Origin: Acetatifactor sp.
Lineage (GTDB): Bacteria > Bacillota > Clostridia > Lachnospirales > Lachnospiraceae
Direction: 5' to 3'
Length of the DNA: 60,483 nt
NCBI GenBank assembly: GCA_022511385.1
Contig: JAFLRN010000009.1
Location: 1-60,483, forward strand
Positions 17,363 to 26,190 of the stretch are shown here, piece after piece (within the stretch, counting starts at the first letter, position 1; the number at the start of each line of letters is the position of its first letter). The notes beneath the pieces are model-generated. The model was given only the letters and a program-made list of their open reading frames with translations. It made no database searches and was not told the origin of the DNA. Position numbers and translations under genes: made by a program.

Positions 17363-19126
17363 ATGAACTTTTTTGATTTACTGACCATGATCGGCGGACT
17401 GTCCCTGTTTCTGTACGGAATGAGCATGTTGGGCGACGGGCTGGCAAAGGCCTCCGGCGGAAGACTGGAGAAAATCCTTGGAAAATTGACCAGCAATCCC
17501 ATTAAGGCTGTCTTGGTGGGAGCTGGCGTGACGGCCATGATCCAGTCCTCCTCCGCAACCACAGTAATGGTAGTGGGTTTTGTCAATTCCGGCATTATGA
17601 AGCTGCAGCAGGCGGTGGGGATCATTATGGGGGCCAATATCGGTACTACGATCACGGCGTGGATCCTGAGCACTGCGGGAATTGACAGCGAACATTTTCT
17701 GATACAGATGATGAATCCAACTTCTTTCTGCCCGATTCTGGCCATTATAGGTTCCATGATCCTTCTGTTTTCCCACAAGGACAGGCGGAGAAACGTGGCT
17801 ACGATCATGCTGGGCTTTGCTATCCTTATGTTTGGTATGAACACCATGAGCAACGCAGTAAAACCTTTGGCGGAGATGCCGGAGTTTATCAATATTCTGC
17901 CCACCTTTTCAAACCCCATCCTGGGAATGCTGGTGGGTTTGATCATGTGTGCGGTGCTTCAGTCATCCTCGGTGTCTGTGGGTATTCTCCAGTCCCTGAG
18001 CTTGACGGGAGTCATCGGTTTCGATACTGTGATTCCCATGATTCTGGGACAGAACATCGGCTCGTGTGTGCCCGCGATGCTTTCCAGCATTGGAGCCAGG
18101 AAAAACGCCAAGAGGGCGGCGCTGGTGCATCTGTATTTCAATATTATCGGTACTGCGATCATAATGGTGGCTTTTTATGGGTTGAATGCGGTGAGGCCGT
18201 TGGCTATTATGAACCAGACTGCAACACCCTTGGGGATTGCAGTGGTGCATACTCTGTTTAAGGTTGTCATCACGATCTGCCTCCTGCCGCTTTCTAAAGT
18301 CCTGGTAAAGCTGGCAAGCCTGACCGTCAAGGACGACCCGGAGGAGACGACGCCGGAGGACAGGGCGCTGGGCCTTTTGGATGCGCGTTTCCTGGAGACT
18401 CCTTCCTATGCGGTGGAACAGAGCCGTGCGGTGGCGGTGGTCATGGCGGGGCTTGCAGAGGAATCCATGAATGTTGCAATGAGCCTGCTGGACAGCTACA
18501 CCGAAGAAGGAGCGCAGCGGGTGAAGCGGCTGGAGGAAAAAGTAGATTTGTTCGAGGACCAGCTGGGGACTTATCTGGTAAAGCTCAGCTCCCGGACGGT
18601 TTCCGGAAAGGACAGCCATACATTGTCCACGCTTCTGCATTGTATCAGCGATATGGAACGTATTTCCGACCATGCGCTGAATGTGATGGAGTGCGCCCGG
18701 GAGATGCATGATAAAGAATTGGAATTTTCTGACAAGGCAAAGAAGGAGCTGCAGGTGTTCCGCAGAGCCGTTCATGATATTCTGAATATCACCATGCTCA
18801 GCTTCCGGGATGAAAATCTGGAGCTGGCAAAACAGGTGGAGCCCCTGGAGGAGATCATTGACGGTCTGAACCTGGATATCAAACAGCGGCACGTGAAGCG
18901 CCTCCGTAAGGGTAAGTGTTCCATTGAGCTGGGATTCGTGCTGACGGATATCATTACCAATTTCGAGAGGGTTTCCGATCACTGCTCCAATATTGCGGTA
19001 TGCCTGCTGCAGGTCAGCGAGGATGAATTCGACACCCACGCATACATTGACGGACTCAAGGCCGGGGACAATGTGGATTTCCGCGGCAAGGTAATGGCTT
19101 ACGGGGAGCGTTATCAGCTCCCGTGA
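17363..19126 (+). CDS. Na/Pi cotransporter family protein with C-terminal PhoU domain
   Basis: 587 residues. Two inverted Na/Pi cotransporter repeats each carry the family's QSSS motif (MIQSSSATTVM near residue 60 and VLQSSSVSVGI near 200), with helices to about residue 320. The cytoplasmic tail (about 355-560) consists of two PhoU-like three-helix units, with DMERISDHALN and NFERVSDHCSN as the repeated signature. It imports or exports phosphate, with PhoU-type control built in. It has its own promoter and a strong terminator, and may supply the PhoU function absent from the pst operon; that link is only a hypothesis. Confidence 0.93.
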   Translation: MNFFDLLTMIGGLSLFLYGMSMLGDGLAKASGGRLEKILGKLTSNPIKAVLVGAGVTAMIQSSSATTVMVVGFVNSGIMKLQQAVGIIMGANIGTTITAWILSTAGIDSEHFLIQMMNPTSFCPILAIIGSMILLFSHKDRRRNVATIMLGFAILMFGMNTMSNAVKPLAEMPEFINILPTFSNPILGMLVGLIMCAVLQSSSVSVGILQSLSLTGVIGFDTVIPMILGQNIGSCVPAMLSSIGARKNAKRAALVHLYFNIIGTAIIMVAFYGLNAVRPLAIMNQTATPLGIAVVHTLFKVVITICLLPLSKVLVKLASLTVKDDPEETTPEDRALGLLDARFLETPSYAVEQSRAVAVVMAGLAEESMNVAMSLLDSYTEEGAQRVKRLEEKVDLFEDQLGTYLVKLSSRTVSGKDSHTLSTLLHCISDMERISDHALNVMECAREMHDKELEFSDKAKKELQVFRRAVHDILNITMLSFRDENLELAKQVEPLEEIIDGLNLDIKQRHVKRLRKGKCSIELGFVLTDIITNFERVSDHCSNIAVCLLQVSEDEFDTHAYIDGLKAGDNVDFRGKVMAYGERYQLP

Positions 19127-19180
19127 CGGTGCAGTGACCGCGCTGTAGATACTTATAGAGACTTTATAAAGGTTTCTTTC

Positions 19181-19208
19181 AGGAGGCGCAGCTTGCGCCT
19201 CCTTTGTT
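19181..19208 (+). terminator. Rho-independent terminator after the Na/Pi cotransporter
   Basis: A near-perfect stem (AGGAGGCGC paired with GCGCCTCCT, loop of a few bases) is followed by TTTGTT on the plus strand. Confidence 0.8.
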
Positions 19209-19233
19209 ATGATCATAAATAAGTTTTGACATA

Positions 19234-20607
19234 TTATGAAGATGCCTCATCAGAGGCTTCTGTATGTTCTTCCTGTTTCGCTTTTTCTGGCTCTGTGTAA
19301 GCAGTTTCGTCCGCAGTCTGTGTTTCGTCTGCAGTCTGTGTTTCATCCGCAGTATTTTCATCCTCCGGCAGCGTCATCAGCACTTTCTTGATCCTGTTTT
19401 GAGCGATTCCCTGGACTTTTAAATGAATTCCGTTTTCCAGAGTGACTTCCTCACCGTCCTCCGGCAGGCGGTTCAGGCTCTCGATGATGATGCCTCCGAT
19501 GGAGTCGTAATCCTCGCTGTCCAGGGTGGTGCCCAGTTCGTCGTTGATGTCATCCAGCTTCATGCTGCCTTCTACCAGATAGGTGCGTTCCTCGATCTCC
19601 TGGATTAGTTCTGCTTCGTCGGCATCATACTCGTCCCTGATCTCGCCTACAATCTCCTCCAGCAGATCTTCCAGGGTGATCATTCCAACGGTTGCACCGT
19701 ATTCGTTCAGCACAAAAGTAATGCTTTTTGTGGTCTCGCGCATCTCATAAAGCAGATCAGCCACTTTCTTGAACTCATATGTATAATGAGCGTCACGAAG
19801 AATGTTTTGGACCTGAAAGCTGTTCCTGGCCTCTGTCAGGATAAAGTCCTTGATATTGATCAGGCCGATGATGTTGTCTTTTTCCTCCTGGTAGACAGGA
19901 AGACGGGTGTACATGGACTCCCGGAACACGCCCATTACTTTGTCATAAGAGGCGTCAAGGCTGACCGTCACCATATTGATCCGTGGAATCATGATATCCT
20001 TTGCCAGAGCATCGGAGAAGTCGAACACATTGTAGATCATCTCACGTTCCTCGGACTCTATGACACCGTCCTCGTGGCTAACGTCCACATAGGTGCGCAG
20101 CTCCGATTCTGTCATGGTGCTGCTTCGCTTGGTGGGATCAATGCGCAGCAGGTGCAGAACGCCGCTAGCCAGCTTGTCCACGATGAAGATGACAGGAGTC
20201 AGCAGCTGCATAAGCCGATAAATAATGCCGCTGTAGGCCAGGGATATTTTTTCTGAATTGATCATAGCCCAGGTTTTTGGGGTGATTTCGCCGAAAATCA
20301 GGATTGCGACGGTAAGGATACCTGTCGCAATTCCCACCGCCAGACTGATTCGCATAGCCAGGGTAGTAGCCAGGGCGGAGGCGGAAAGATTGACGATATT
20401 GTTGCCGATGAGAATAGAACTCAGCATCTTGCTGTAATTCTCAAGTATCCTGTTCACCCGCGCAGCACGTTTGTTGCCATCCTCCTCCAAGGTGCGCATG
20501 CGCACACGGTTTACGGTACTCAGTGCTGTTTCCGCGGAAGAAAAGAATGCAGAAAGAAGTATTAATACAAAAAGAATAATCAGTTGTATGGCACCAGGGG
20601 TATCCAA
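19234..20607 (-). CDS. CNNM/CorC (HlyC) family transporter protein with CBS pair
   Basis: About 457 residues. A CNNM membrane domain (DUF21, to about residue 180) has SSAETALSTVNR and IFGEITPKT. A CBS pair (about 200-330) has IMIPRINMVTV and FVLNEYGATVGMITLEDLLEEIVG, and a CorC_HlyC domain ends the protein. Members affect Mg2+/Co2+ homeostasis. The tail has an 18-bp tandem repeat encoding ADETQT units. The start is unclear. A GTG at 20616 touches its Shine-Dalgarno sequence directly, whereas a TTG at 20607 lies 8 bases after AAGGAG and is preferred. It converges with the Na/Pi gene. Confidence 0.88.
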   Translation of the reverse strand: MDTPGAIQLIILFVLILLSAFFSSAETALSTVNRVRMRTLEEDGNKRAARVNRILENYSKMLSSILIGNNIVNLSASALATTLAMRISLAVGIATGILTVAILIFGEITPKTWAMINSEKISLAYSGIIYRLMQLLTPVIFIVDKLASGVLHLLRIDPTKRSSTMTESELRTYVDVSHEDGVIESEEREMIYNVFDFSDALAKDIMIPRINMVTVSLDASYDKVMGVFRESMYTRLPVYQEEKDNIIGLINIKDFILTEARNSFQVQNILRDAHYTYEFKKVADLLYEMRETTKSITFVLNEYGATVGMITLEDLLEEIVGEIRDEYDADEAELIQEIEERTYLVEGSMKLDDINDELGTTLDSEDYDSIGGIIIESLNRLPEDGEEVTLENGIHLKVQGIAQNRIKKVLMTLPEDENTADETQTADETQTADETAYTEPEKAKQEEHTEASDEASS

Positions 20608-20644
20608 AAATTTCACTCCTTTTATGATAGACTTATTCTATAAG

Positions 20645-20698
20645 CTAGTGTACTGTACCAATCCTTTTCGGCAAAATATGATTGGTACAGCGCACTGG
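20645..20698. repeat. 19-bp inverted repeat upstream of the CNNM gene
   Basis: CTAGTGTACTGTACCAATC (20645-20663) pairs with GATTGGTACAGCGCACTGG (20680-20698) around a 16-base loop. Only three positions deviate, two of which could be G-U pairs in RNA. It lies about 40-90 bases before the minus-strand start, so it could be a leader hairpin or a large operator (half-site TGTACCAATC). Confidence 0.6.
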
Positions 20699-20830
20699 TC
20701 TGAAAATCATATTTTTCACTCTTATTTGGATAATCTCAGGTAAATATACAATACAGCCAAAGGAGTTGTCAAGTTTTCAGGGGCTTGTGCATATGATTTT
20801 ATAAAAAGTTAATGGTTGGAGGCAGACGCT

Positions 20831-21208
20831 ATGGAGCAAAAATCAAATGCAGGGGAGTTTCCCATTTTCTTTTTGCTGAAGACATTGCTGTTCTCTTACA
20901 TATTCACAGGTGTGCTGCTGGCACTGCTGGCCTTTCTCCTTTACAAGCTGGGATTTGGGGAAAAGGTTGTTTCTATTGCGATCATTGTCATATACGTGGC
21001 AGCCACTTTTTTCGGGGGTTTTGTGGCAGGAAAGAAGCTGCAGAGCAGGAAATTTCTGTGGGGGCTCGTCATGGGAGCGGCTTATTTTCTGGTATTGGCA
21101 GCTGTGTCTCTTTCAGCGGGAGCAAACGGATTACAGATGGGAAATTCCTTCTTTACCACACTGGTACTGTGTGCAGGAGGCGGGATGCTGGGTGGAATGT
21201 TGAGCTAA
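20831..21208 (+). CDS. TIGR04086-like small membrane protein
   Basis: 125 residues with four predicted membrane helices (about 14-40, 48-68, 76-96 and 104-123) and short loops; glycine-rich end GAGGGMLGGMLS-like. The ATG at 20831 has TGGAGG 8 bases upstream. Size, topology and position before the SCIFF gene match the uncharacterised clostridial membrane family TIGR04086 found in the yajC/SCIFF/secDF neighbourhood. No biochemical role is known to me. Confidence 0.7.
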   Translation: MEQKSNAGEFPIFFLLKTLLFSYIFTGVLLALLAFLLYKLGFGEKVVSIAIIVIYVAATFFGGFVAGKKLQSRKFLWGLVMGAAYFLVLAAVSLSAGANGLQMGNSFFTTLVLCAGGGMLGGMLS

Positions 21209-21233
21209 AAAACACATATTTTCAAAAAAACCT

Positions 21234-21261
21234 TTTACAATTTTTTTTTTTATGATATACT
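21234..21261 (+). promoter_or_regulatory. Promoter of the SCIFF gene
   Basis: TTTACA (21234-21239) and TATACT (21256-21261) are separated by 16 bp that consist mostly of a T-tract. The strong AAGGAGG ribosome-binding site follows at 21303. Confidence 0.6.
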
Positions 21262-21318
21262 TGGAAAAGTCCAGTAGATTTTTTGCTTTTCAACAAAGGT
21301 TTAAGGAGGCTGTGAAAT

Positions 21319-21462
21319 ATGAAGCACATTAAGACTTTGACTACCAGAGATCTCAAGGAGTCCATGAAGAAGGGCGGCTGCGGCGAGTGCCAGACTTCCT
21401 GCCAGTCAGCATGTAAGACTTCCTGCACCGTAGGTAACCAGAGCTGTGAGAAGATTAAATAA
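21319..21462 (+). CDS. scfA: SCIFF ranthipeptide precursor (six cysteines in forty-five)
   Basis: A 47-residue peptide gene with a perfect AAGGAGG site 10 bases before ATG. The leader (MKHIKTLTTRDLKESMKKGG) precedes a cysteine-rich core with Cys at residues 21, 24, 28, 32, 36 and 43. This is the near-invariant Clostridia SCIFF family, whose cysteines are linked by radical-SAM-made thioether bridges to non-alpha carbons of acceptor residues such as Thr. The maturase gene follows directly, and a hairpin between them probably makes the peptide message more abundant than the enzyme message. The mature product's function is unsettled; signalling roles have been proposed. Confidence 0.95.
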   Translation: MKHIKTLTTRDLKESMKKGGCGECQTSCQSACKTSCTVGNQSCEKIK

Positions 21463-21483
21463 TCTGACTATCGAAAGACTAGA

Positions 21484-21516
21484 GTAAGCAGCGATTCCGG
21501 TCGCTGCTACTTTTGT
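21484..21516 (+). terminator. Terminator/attenuator between SCIFF gene and maturase
   Basis: GTAAGCAGCGA (21484-21494) pairs with TCGCTGCTAC (21501-21510) across a 6-base loop and is followed by TTTT. The maturase starts only 20 bases later without a visible promoter of its own, so partial read-through is likely. Confidence 0.65.
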
Positions 21517-21535
21517 GTGAAAGGAAGTTTTAGCT

Positions 21536-22924
21536 TTGATACATCAGTATAAGAGCGGCGGTTACAATATCGTCATGGATGTGAACAGCGGCTCAATCCA
21601 TGTGGTGGATGATATCGTCTACGATATGATTCCGCTGATAGAGCCCCTTGTAAATGAAGGGATAAAAGATGCTGCAACCATAAAGACAGCAGTCCTGAAC
21701 CTGGCAAACCTTCCCTGCGACCAGGAGGAGGCAGCCGAAGCCGTGGAAGAGGTGCTGGAGCTGGAGGCAGCCGGGCAGCTGTTTGCGCCAGATATTTACG
21801 AAAATTATGTATTCGATTTTAAAAACAGACAGACGGTTGTCAAGGCCCTCTGTCTGCATATTGCCCACGACTGTAATCTGGCCTGTGAATACTGCTTTGC
21901 CGGGGAGGGCGAATATCATGGAAGACGTGCCCTGATGAGCCCGGAGGTGGGAAAGAAGGCTCTGGACTTTCTGGTGGCGAACTCCGGCAGCAGAGTGAAT
22001 CTGGAGGTGGACTTTTTTGGCGGCGAGCCTCTGATGAACTGGGAGACTGTGAAGACACTGGTGGAGTATGGCAGAAGCCTGGAGGGGCCTCACAACAAAA
22101 AGTTTCGCTTCACCCTGACCACAAATGGGGTTTTGCTGGATGATGAGATCCTTGAGTTTGCAAACAGAGAGATGGCAAATATCGTGCTCAGCATCGACGG
22201 AAGGAAGGAGACCCACGACAAGATGCGGCCCTTCCGCGGCGGACAGGGAAGCTATGACATCATTGTGCCAAAGTTTCAGAAGGTGGCGGAGAGCAGAGGA
22301 CAGGAGCGGTACTATGTGCGCGGCACCTATACCCGCAACAATCTGGACTTTTCCCAGGATGTGCTGCATCTGGCGGACTTGGGGTTCAAGCAGATATCAG
22401 TGGAGCCTGTGGTGGCTCAGCCCACCGACGATTACGCTATCACCGAGGCGGACATCCCCAAGCTCAGGGAGGAATACGACCGGCTGGCGGCGGAAATGAT
22501 AAGGCGTAAAAAGGAGGGAAGGGGTTTCAACTTCTTCCATTTTATGATAGACCTAAGCGGCGGTCCCTGCGTGGCAAAGCGGCTGTCCGGCTGCGGCTCA
22601 GGAACAGAGTATCTGGCCGTGACGCCCTGGGGCGACCTATATCCCTGCCATCAGTTCGTGGGAAATGAAAAATTTCTCATGGGCAATGTTGAGGAGGGGA
22701 TTCTGCGGGAGGACGTACGCGAACAGTTCAAATGCTGTAATGTATATGCCAAGGAAAAATGTAAAAAATGCTTTGCCAAATTTTATTGCAGCGGCGGCTG
22801 TGCGGCAAATGCTTATAATTTCCACGGCAACATCAATGATGCCTATGATGTGGGCTGTGAGCTTCAGAGAAAGCGTGTGGAATGCGCCATTATGCTGAAG
22901 GCGGACGAACAGTGTGAAGTGTGA
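21536..22924 (+). CDS. scfB: SCIFF radical SAM maturase (SPASM/twitch)
   Basis: 462 residues, TTG start at 21536 with AAGGAAG 7 bases upstream. The N-terminal region (about 1-95) resembles a RiPP leader-recognition domain. The radical SAM cluster motif is CNLACEYCF (CxxxCxxC), with the FGGEPLMN SAM-binding loop. The C-terminal SPASM region has many cysteines (SGCGSGTEYL, YPCHQF, CCNVY, KCKKCF, YCSGGCA and GCELQ) for two auxiliary [4Fe-4S] clusters. It installs thioether crosslinks in the SCIFF precursor encoded just upstream. All expected cysteines appear present. Confidence 0.95.
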   Translation: MIHQYKSGGYNIVMDVNSGSIHVVDDIVYDMIPLIEPLVNEGIKDAATIKTAVLNLANLPCDQEEAAEAVEEVLELEAAGQLFAPDIYENYVFDFKNRQTVVKALCLHIAHDCNLACEYCFAGEGEYHGRRALMSPEVGKKALDFLVANSGSRVNLEVDFFGGEPLMNWETVKTLVEYGRSLEGPHNKKFRFTLTTNGVLLDDEILEFANREMANIVLSIDGRKETHDKMRPFRGGQGSYDIIVPKFQKVAESRGQERYYVRGTYTRNNLDFSQDVLHLADLGFKQISVEPVVAQPTDDYAITEADIPKLREEYDRLAAEMIRRKKEGRGFNFFHFMIDLSGGPCVAKRLSGCGSGTEYLAVTPWGDLYPCHQFVGNEKFLMGNVEEGILREDVREQFKCCNVYAKEKCKKCFAKFYCSGGCAANAYNFHGNINDAYDVGCELQRKRVECAIMLKADEQCEV

Positions 22925-23022
22925 GAAGAATTTCTAAGGCGCCAAAGTACGCCGCCTAAGAAATTCTACGGCATCAGAGATGCCTTTCTCACACGGAAGA
23001 ATGCCAAGAGCGGGCATTCTTC
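22919..23022 (+). ncRNA. Candidate structured RNA: three-way junction plus hairpin before secDF
   Basis: An outer stem (GTGTGAGAA, 22919-22927, with TTCTCACAC, 22986-22994) closes over two hairpins. One has 14-bp arms (22928-22941 with 22953-22966, one mismatch). The other is GGCATC-AGA-GATGCC (22970-22984). Linkers are only 0-3 bases. A fourth, perfect 10-bp hairpin follows (GAAGAATGCC / GGCATTCTTC, 22996-23022). The structure overlaps the maturase stop and ends 35 bases before the secDF start. No T-run follows, so it is not a plain terminator. RNA function is inferred from pairing only. Confidence 0.55.
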
Positions 23023-23057
23023 AAACAGAGTTTATGATACAGAAAGGACGAAGGAAC

Positions 23058-25322
23058 ATGAAAAAGAACAGAGCGATTCTCATTTTGCTTTGCATTCTGG
23101 TGATTCTGGCAGGAGTGACTTATGTGGACATCTTTGGAGTGAATGCAGCCGGGGACGGGAATGCTGAAGACATCAAGCTTGGTTTGGACCTTGCAGGCGG
23201 TGTCAGCATCACTTATCAGGTGGTGGGGGAGGAGTCCCCCAGCAGCACCGATATGAGTGACACAATTTACAAGCTGCAGCAGCGCGTGGTGGGCTACAGC
23301 ACCGAGGCCATCGTGTATCAGGAGGGATCGGACCGGATCAATATTGAGATTCCGGGCGTTTCCAATGCCAACGCGATCTTAAAGGAGCTGGGAAGACCGG
23401 GCGCCCTGTACTTTATTGCCCAGAAGGATTCCGAAGGAAATAACAACTATGAGTACTACGGCACAGATGCGAGCGGAAATCCAAAGTATGTGTTGAACAA
23501 GACCATAGACGAGCTGATGGCGGATGGCTCTATTGTCATAACCGGTACGGATGTGGCAAACGCTCAGGCGGGAACCGAAAGAGATAATACCACCGGAAAC
23601 TCTCAATATGTGGTCAGTCTTACTTTGACGGAAGCGGGCACTAAGGCTTTTGCGGATGCGACCAGGAGGGCCTTGGCAGCAACGCCAAGGCAGTCCATTG
23701 CCATTTATTATGATGGCGAATTTGTCAGTGTGCCCAATGTCTCCGCGGTCATCACAGACGGAAATGCCATCATCACCGGCCAGAGAACTTTTGAAGAGGC
23801 AGAGCGTTTAGCTTCCACGATCCGCATCGGTGGTCTGAAGCTGGAATTGGAGCAGCTTCACTCCAAGGTCGTGGGTGCTCAGCTTGGCGTGGATGCCATC
23901 AACACCAGCCTTCTGGCAGGAGCCATCGGTCTTGTACTGGTGGCGCTGTTCATGATCGCTGTGTACCGGCTTCCGGGAGTTGCTTCCGTGGTGGGACTGT
24001 TGTCCTATGTGGCGCTGGTGATACTGTTGTTGAACGGATTTAATATGACCCTGACCTTATCCGGAATAGCGGGCATTATTCTGTCCATCGGTATGGCGGT
24101 GGATGCAAACGTGATCATATTCGCCCGTATCCGTGAAGAGCTTGCTGCTGGAAAGACGGTGAGAAACGCGATTCAGTCCGGGTTTAGCAAGGCCTTCTCC
24201 GCTATTATAGATGGAAACATAACAACCCTGATCGCAGCCATTGTCCTGCTGCTTCTGGGGCCCGGTTCCGTAAAGGGCTTTGCCCAGACGCTGGCTCTGG
24301 GTATCGTATTGTCCATGTTCACCTCCCTGGTGGTGAGCCGGTATGTGCTGATCGCTTTTTACGAGCTGGGAGCAAAGAGCATGAAGCTCTACGGCGTGGC
24401 GAAGGAGCATAAGCCACTGAGCATCCTGCCAAAAAAGGGGATTTTCTTTGGCGTTTCCATTGCTGTGATTGCAGCTGGGTTTATCGTGATGGGAGTCTAC
24501 AGTGCCAAGACTGGAGACGCGTTGAACTTCAGTCTGGATTTCAAGGGAGGCACTGCTGTGACAGTTACCTTTGATCATGCCATGACTTTGGAAGAAGCGA
24601 ATCGGGATGTGGTGCCTCTGATCGAGGAGATCACCGGCAGCGCAGTCCAGGTGCAGACCGTGCAGGAATCCAATCAGGTCATTTTTAAGATGGACACTCT
24701 TGATGATGAAAAGAATGAGGCTATGCTTCAGATGTTCATAAATAACTTTGGCATTGACCGGGAAACCATTGATGCTGAAACCATCAGCTCCACTATCAGT
24801 GATGAGATGAAGTCCGACACTATCATCGCAGTGCTGGTTGCCATCGTTTGTATGCTGATCTACATCAGGATCCGCTTCAAGGATATCCGCTTCGGCGTCA
24901 GCAGCGTCTTAGCCCTGCTCCACGATGTGCTGGTGGTTCTGGCCTTCTATGCTGCAGCGAGAGTGTCTGTGAGCAACACCTTCGTGGCATGCATGCTGAC
25001 CATCGTGGGTTATTCCATCAATGCCACCATTGTGATCTTTGACCGTATCCGGGAAAATATGGTATCAATGACCCGCAAGGATGATCTGAAGGAGATTGTT
25101 GACAGGAGTATCACCCAGACCATGTCCAGAAGTATTTATACCTCACTGACCACCTTTATTATGGTGACAGTGCTGTATATTCTGGGTGTGACCAGTATCA
25201 AGGATTTTGCCCTGCCACTGATGGTGGGCATCGTCTGCGGAACCTATTCCTCCATCTGTCTCGCAGGAAGTCTTTGGTACATTTTCCGCATGAAATTTCA
25301 GCCGAAGAAGGAACAACAGTAG
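23058..25322 (+). CDS. secDF: Protein translocase SecDF (fused SecD-SecF)
   Basis: 754 residues from ATG 23058, which has AAGGA just upstream; an earlier open stretch lacks a good site. The SecD half has one N-terminal helix, the motif LGLDLAGGVSI, a large extracytoplasmic domain and five helices (from about residue 285) with GMAVDANVIIFARIREE. The SecF half starts near residue 455 with FSLDFKGGTAV and ends with GYSINATIVIFDRIREN. The fused protein uses the ion gradient to pull secreted proteins through SecYEG. Its place after the SCIFF maturase is the usual clostridial order. Confidence 0.95.
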   Translation: MKKNRAILILLCILVILAGVTYVDIFGVNAAGDGNAEDIKLGLDLAGGVSITYQVVGEESPSSTDMSDTIYKLQQRVVGYSTEAIVYQEGSDRINIEIPGVSNANAILKELGRPGALYFIAQKDSEGNNNYEYYGTDASGNPKYVLNKTIDELMADGSIVITGTDVANAQAGTERDNTTGNSQYVVSLTLTEAGTKAFADATRRALAATPRQSIAIYYDGEFVSVPNVSAVITDGNAIITGQRTFEEAERLASTIRIGGLKLELEQLHSKVVGAQLGVDAINTSLLAGAIGLVLVALFMIAVYRLPGVASVVGLLSYVALVILLLNGFNMTLTLSGIAGIILSIGMAVDANVIIFARIREELAAGKTVRNAIQSGFSKAFSAIIDGNITTLIAAIVLLLLGPGSVKGFAQTLALGIVLSMFTSLVVSRYVLIAFYELGAKSMKLYGVAKEHKPLSILPKKGIFFGVSIAVIAAGFIVMGVYSAKTGDALNFSLDFKGGTAVTVTFDHAMTLEEANRDVVPLIEEITGSAVQVQTVQESNQVIFKMDTLDDEKNEAMLQMFINNFGIDRETIDAETISSTISDEMKSDTIIAVLVAIVCMLIYIRIRFKDIRFGVSSVLALLHDVLVVLAFYAAARVSVSNTFVACMLTIVGYSINATIVIFDRIRENMVSMTRKDDLKEIVDRSITQTMSRSIYTSLTTFIMVTVLYILGVTSIKDFALPLMVGIVCGTYSSICLAGSLWYIFRMKFQPKKEQQ

Positions 25323-25453
25323 AAGCGAATGGTACGAGAGTTACTTGTAAATTTGAGTTTTTTCTTGCTTTTTCGTCATGCGTGTGTTAACATGGGCGTA
25401 TATTGTGCAAAGAGCAATATAAAACCATAAAAAGGACAGTAAAGGAGAAGAAT

Positions 25454-26077
25454 ATGGATAACAACATGAATGCTGGTGTGCCTTTCAATGGGGCGGCAGC
25501 ACCTCAGCCTCAGGGCGATGATCAGAAGAAAGGACCTGCGGGATTAAAGCTGGATGCGAAAGTGATCGCTTTAGCAGCAGTAGTAGTTCTTTTGCTTCTC
25601 ATCATTTTGGTTCCCAACCTTGCGAAGGCTGTGCCCGAAGGCAAGGCAAAGAAGGCGGTAAAGACTTATGTTCAGGTGTTTTTGTCAGGTGACAAGAGGG
25701 ACAATGATGTAAAATGGACAAAGTTTTATCCCAAAGACTTTGATAGACAGCTTGAAGACTGGGCAGAGGAATACGCTGACCGCATGAGTTTCGAGGATGT
25801 GGAGAACTATAAGGTACTGTCTGTCACACAGATAAGTGGTAAGGATGTAAAAGGTATATTGGAAGATGAGGTTGAGAGCTTCTTTAAAGGTCAGGTTTCC
25901 TATTACTCCGGTAAAGAGATCAAAGACAGGGATATTGATGCTCTGAAGATTTCTAAAGCTTATATCGTGACAACTAAATTTGAATACGACAGGGATGTGC
26001 AAGTAGTGTCCTGGCTCGTGATCAAGGTAAATGGACGTTACGGCGTATATGGTTACAATGTAATACTGTCCGAATAA
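25454..26077 (+). CDS. Hypothetical single-TM extracytoplasmic protein
   Basis: 207 residues, ATG at 25454 with AAGGAG upstream. A Pro/Gly/Gln-rich cytoplasmic start (about 35 residues) leads to one membrane helix (about 37-55). A 150-residue, mostly charged domain follows, with alternating strands at its end (TTKFEYDRDVQVVSWLVIKV, then YGVYGYNV). The fold suggests a small NTF2- or DUF4878-like extracellular domain, but I do not recognise a family with confidence. A strong terminator follows, so it is a separate unit between secDF and the zinc-ribbon genes. Confidence 0.75.
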   Translation: MDNNMNAGVPFNGAAAPQPQGDDQKKGPAGLKLDAKVIALAAVVVLLLLIILVPNLAKAVPEGKAKKAVKTYVQVFLSGDKRDNDVKWTKFYPKDFDRQLEDWAEEYADRMSFEDVENYKVLSVTQISGKDVKGILEDEVESFFKGQVSYYSGKEIKDRDIDALKISKAYIVTTKFEYDRDVQVVSWLVIKVNGRYGVYGYNVILSE

Positions 26078-26130
26078 TAACGAGTGAATCAGTATTACCA
26101 GAACATATCAAATAGTTCATAAGAAGGCTG

Positions 26131-26178
26131 AACTGCCGCAAAACAGGACTTAGGTCACTGCTTTGCGGCAGTTTTTTT
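26131..26178 (+). terminator. Strong Rho-independent terminator
   Basis: AACTGCCGCAAA pairs perfectly with TTTGCGGCAGTT around a 20-base loop, followed by a run of T. Confidence 0.9.
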
Positions 26179-26190
26179 AAGGACATGCTT

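Noticed and set aside
17963-19216. 417-codon open frame antisense to the Na/Pi cotransporter gene
   Set aside because: It mirrors the codon pattern of the opposite strand, has His/Gln-rich non-protein-like composition and no ribosome-binding site.
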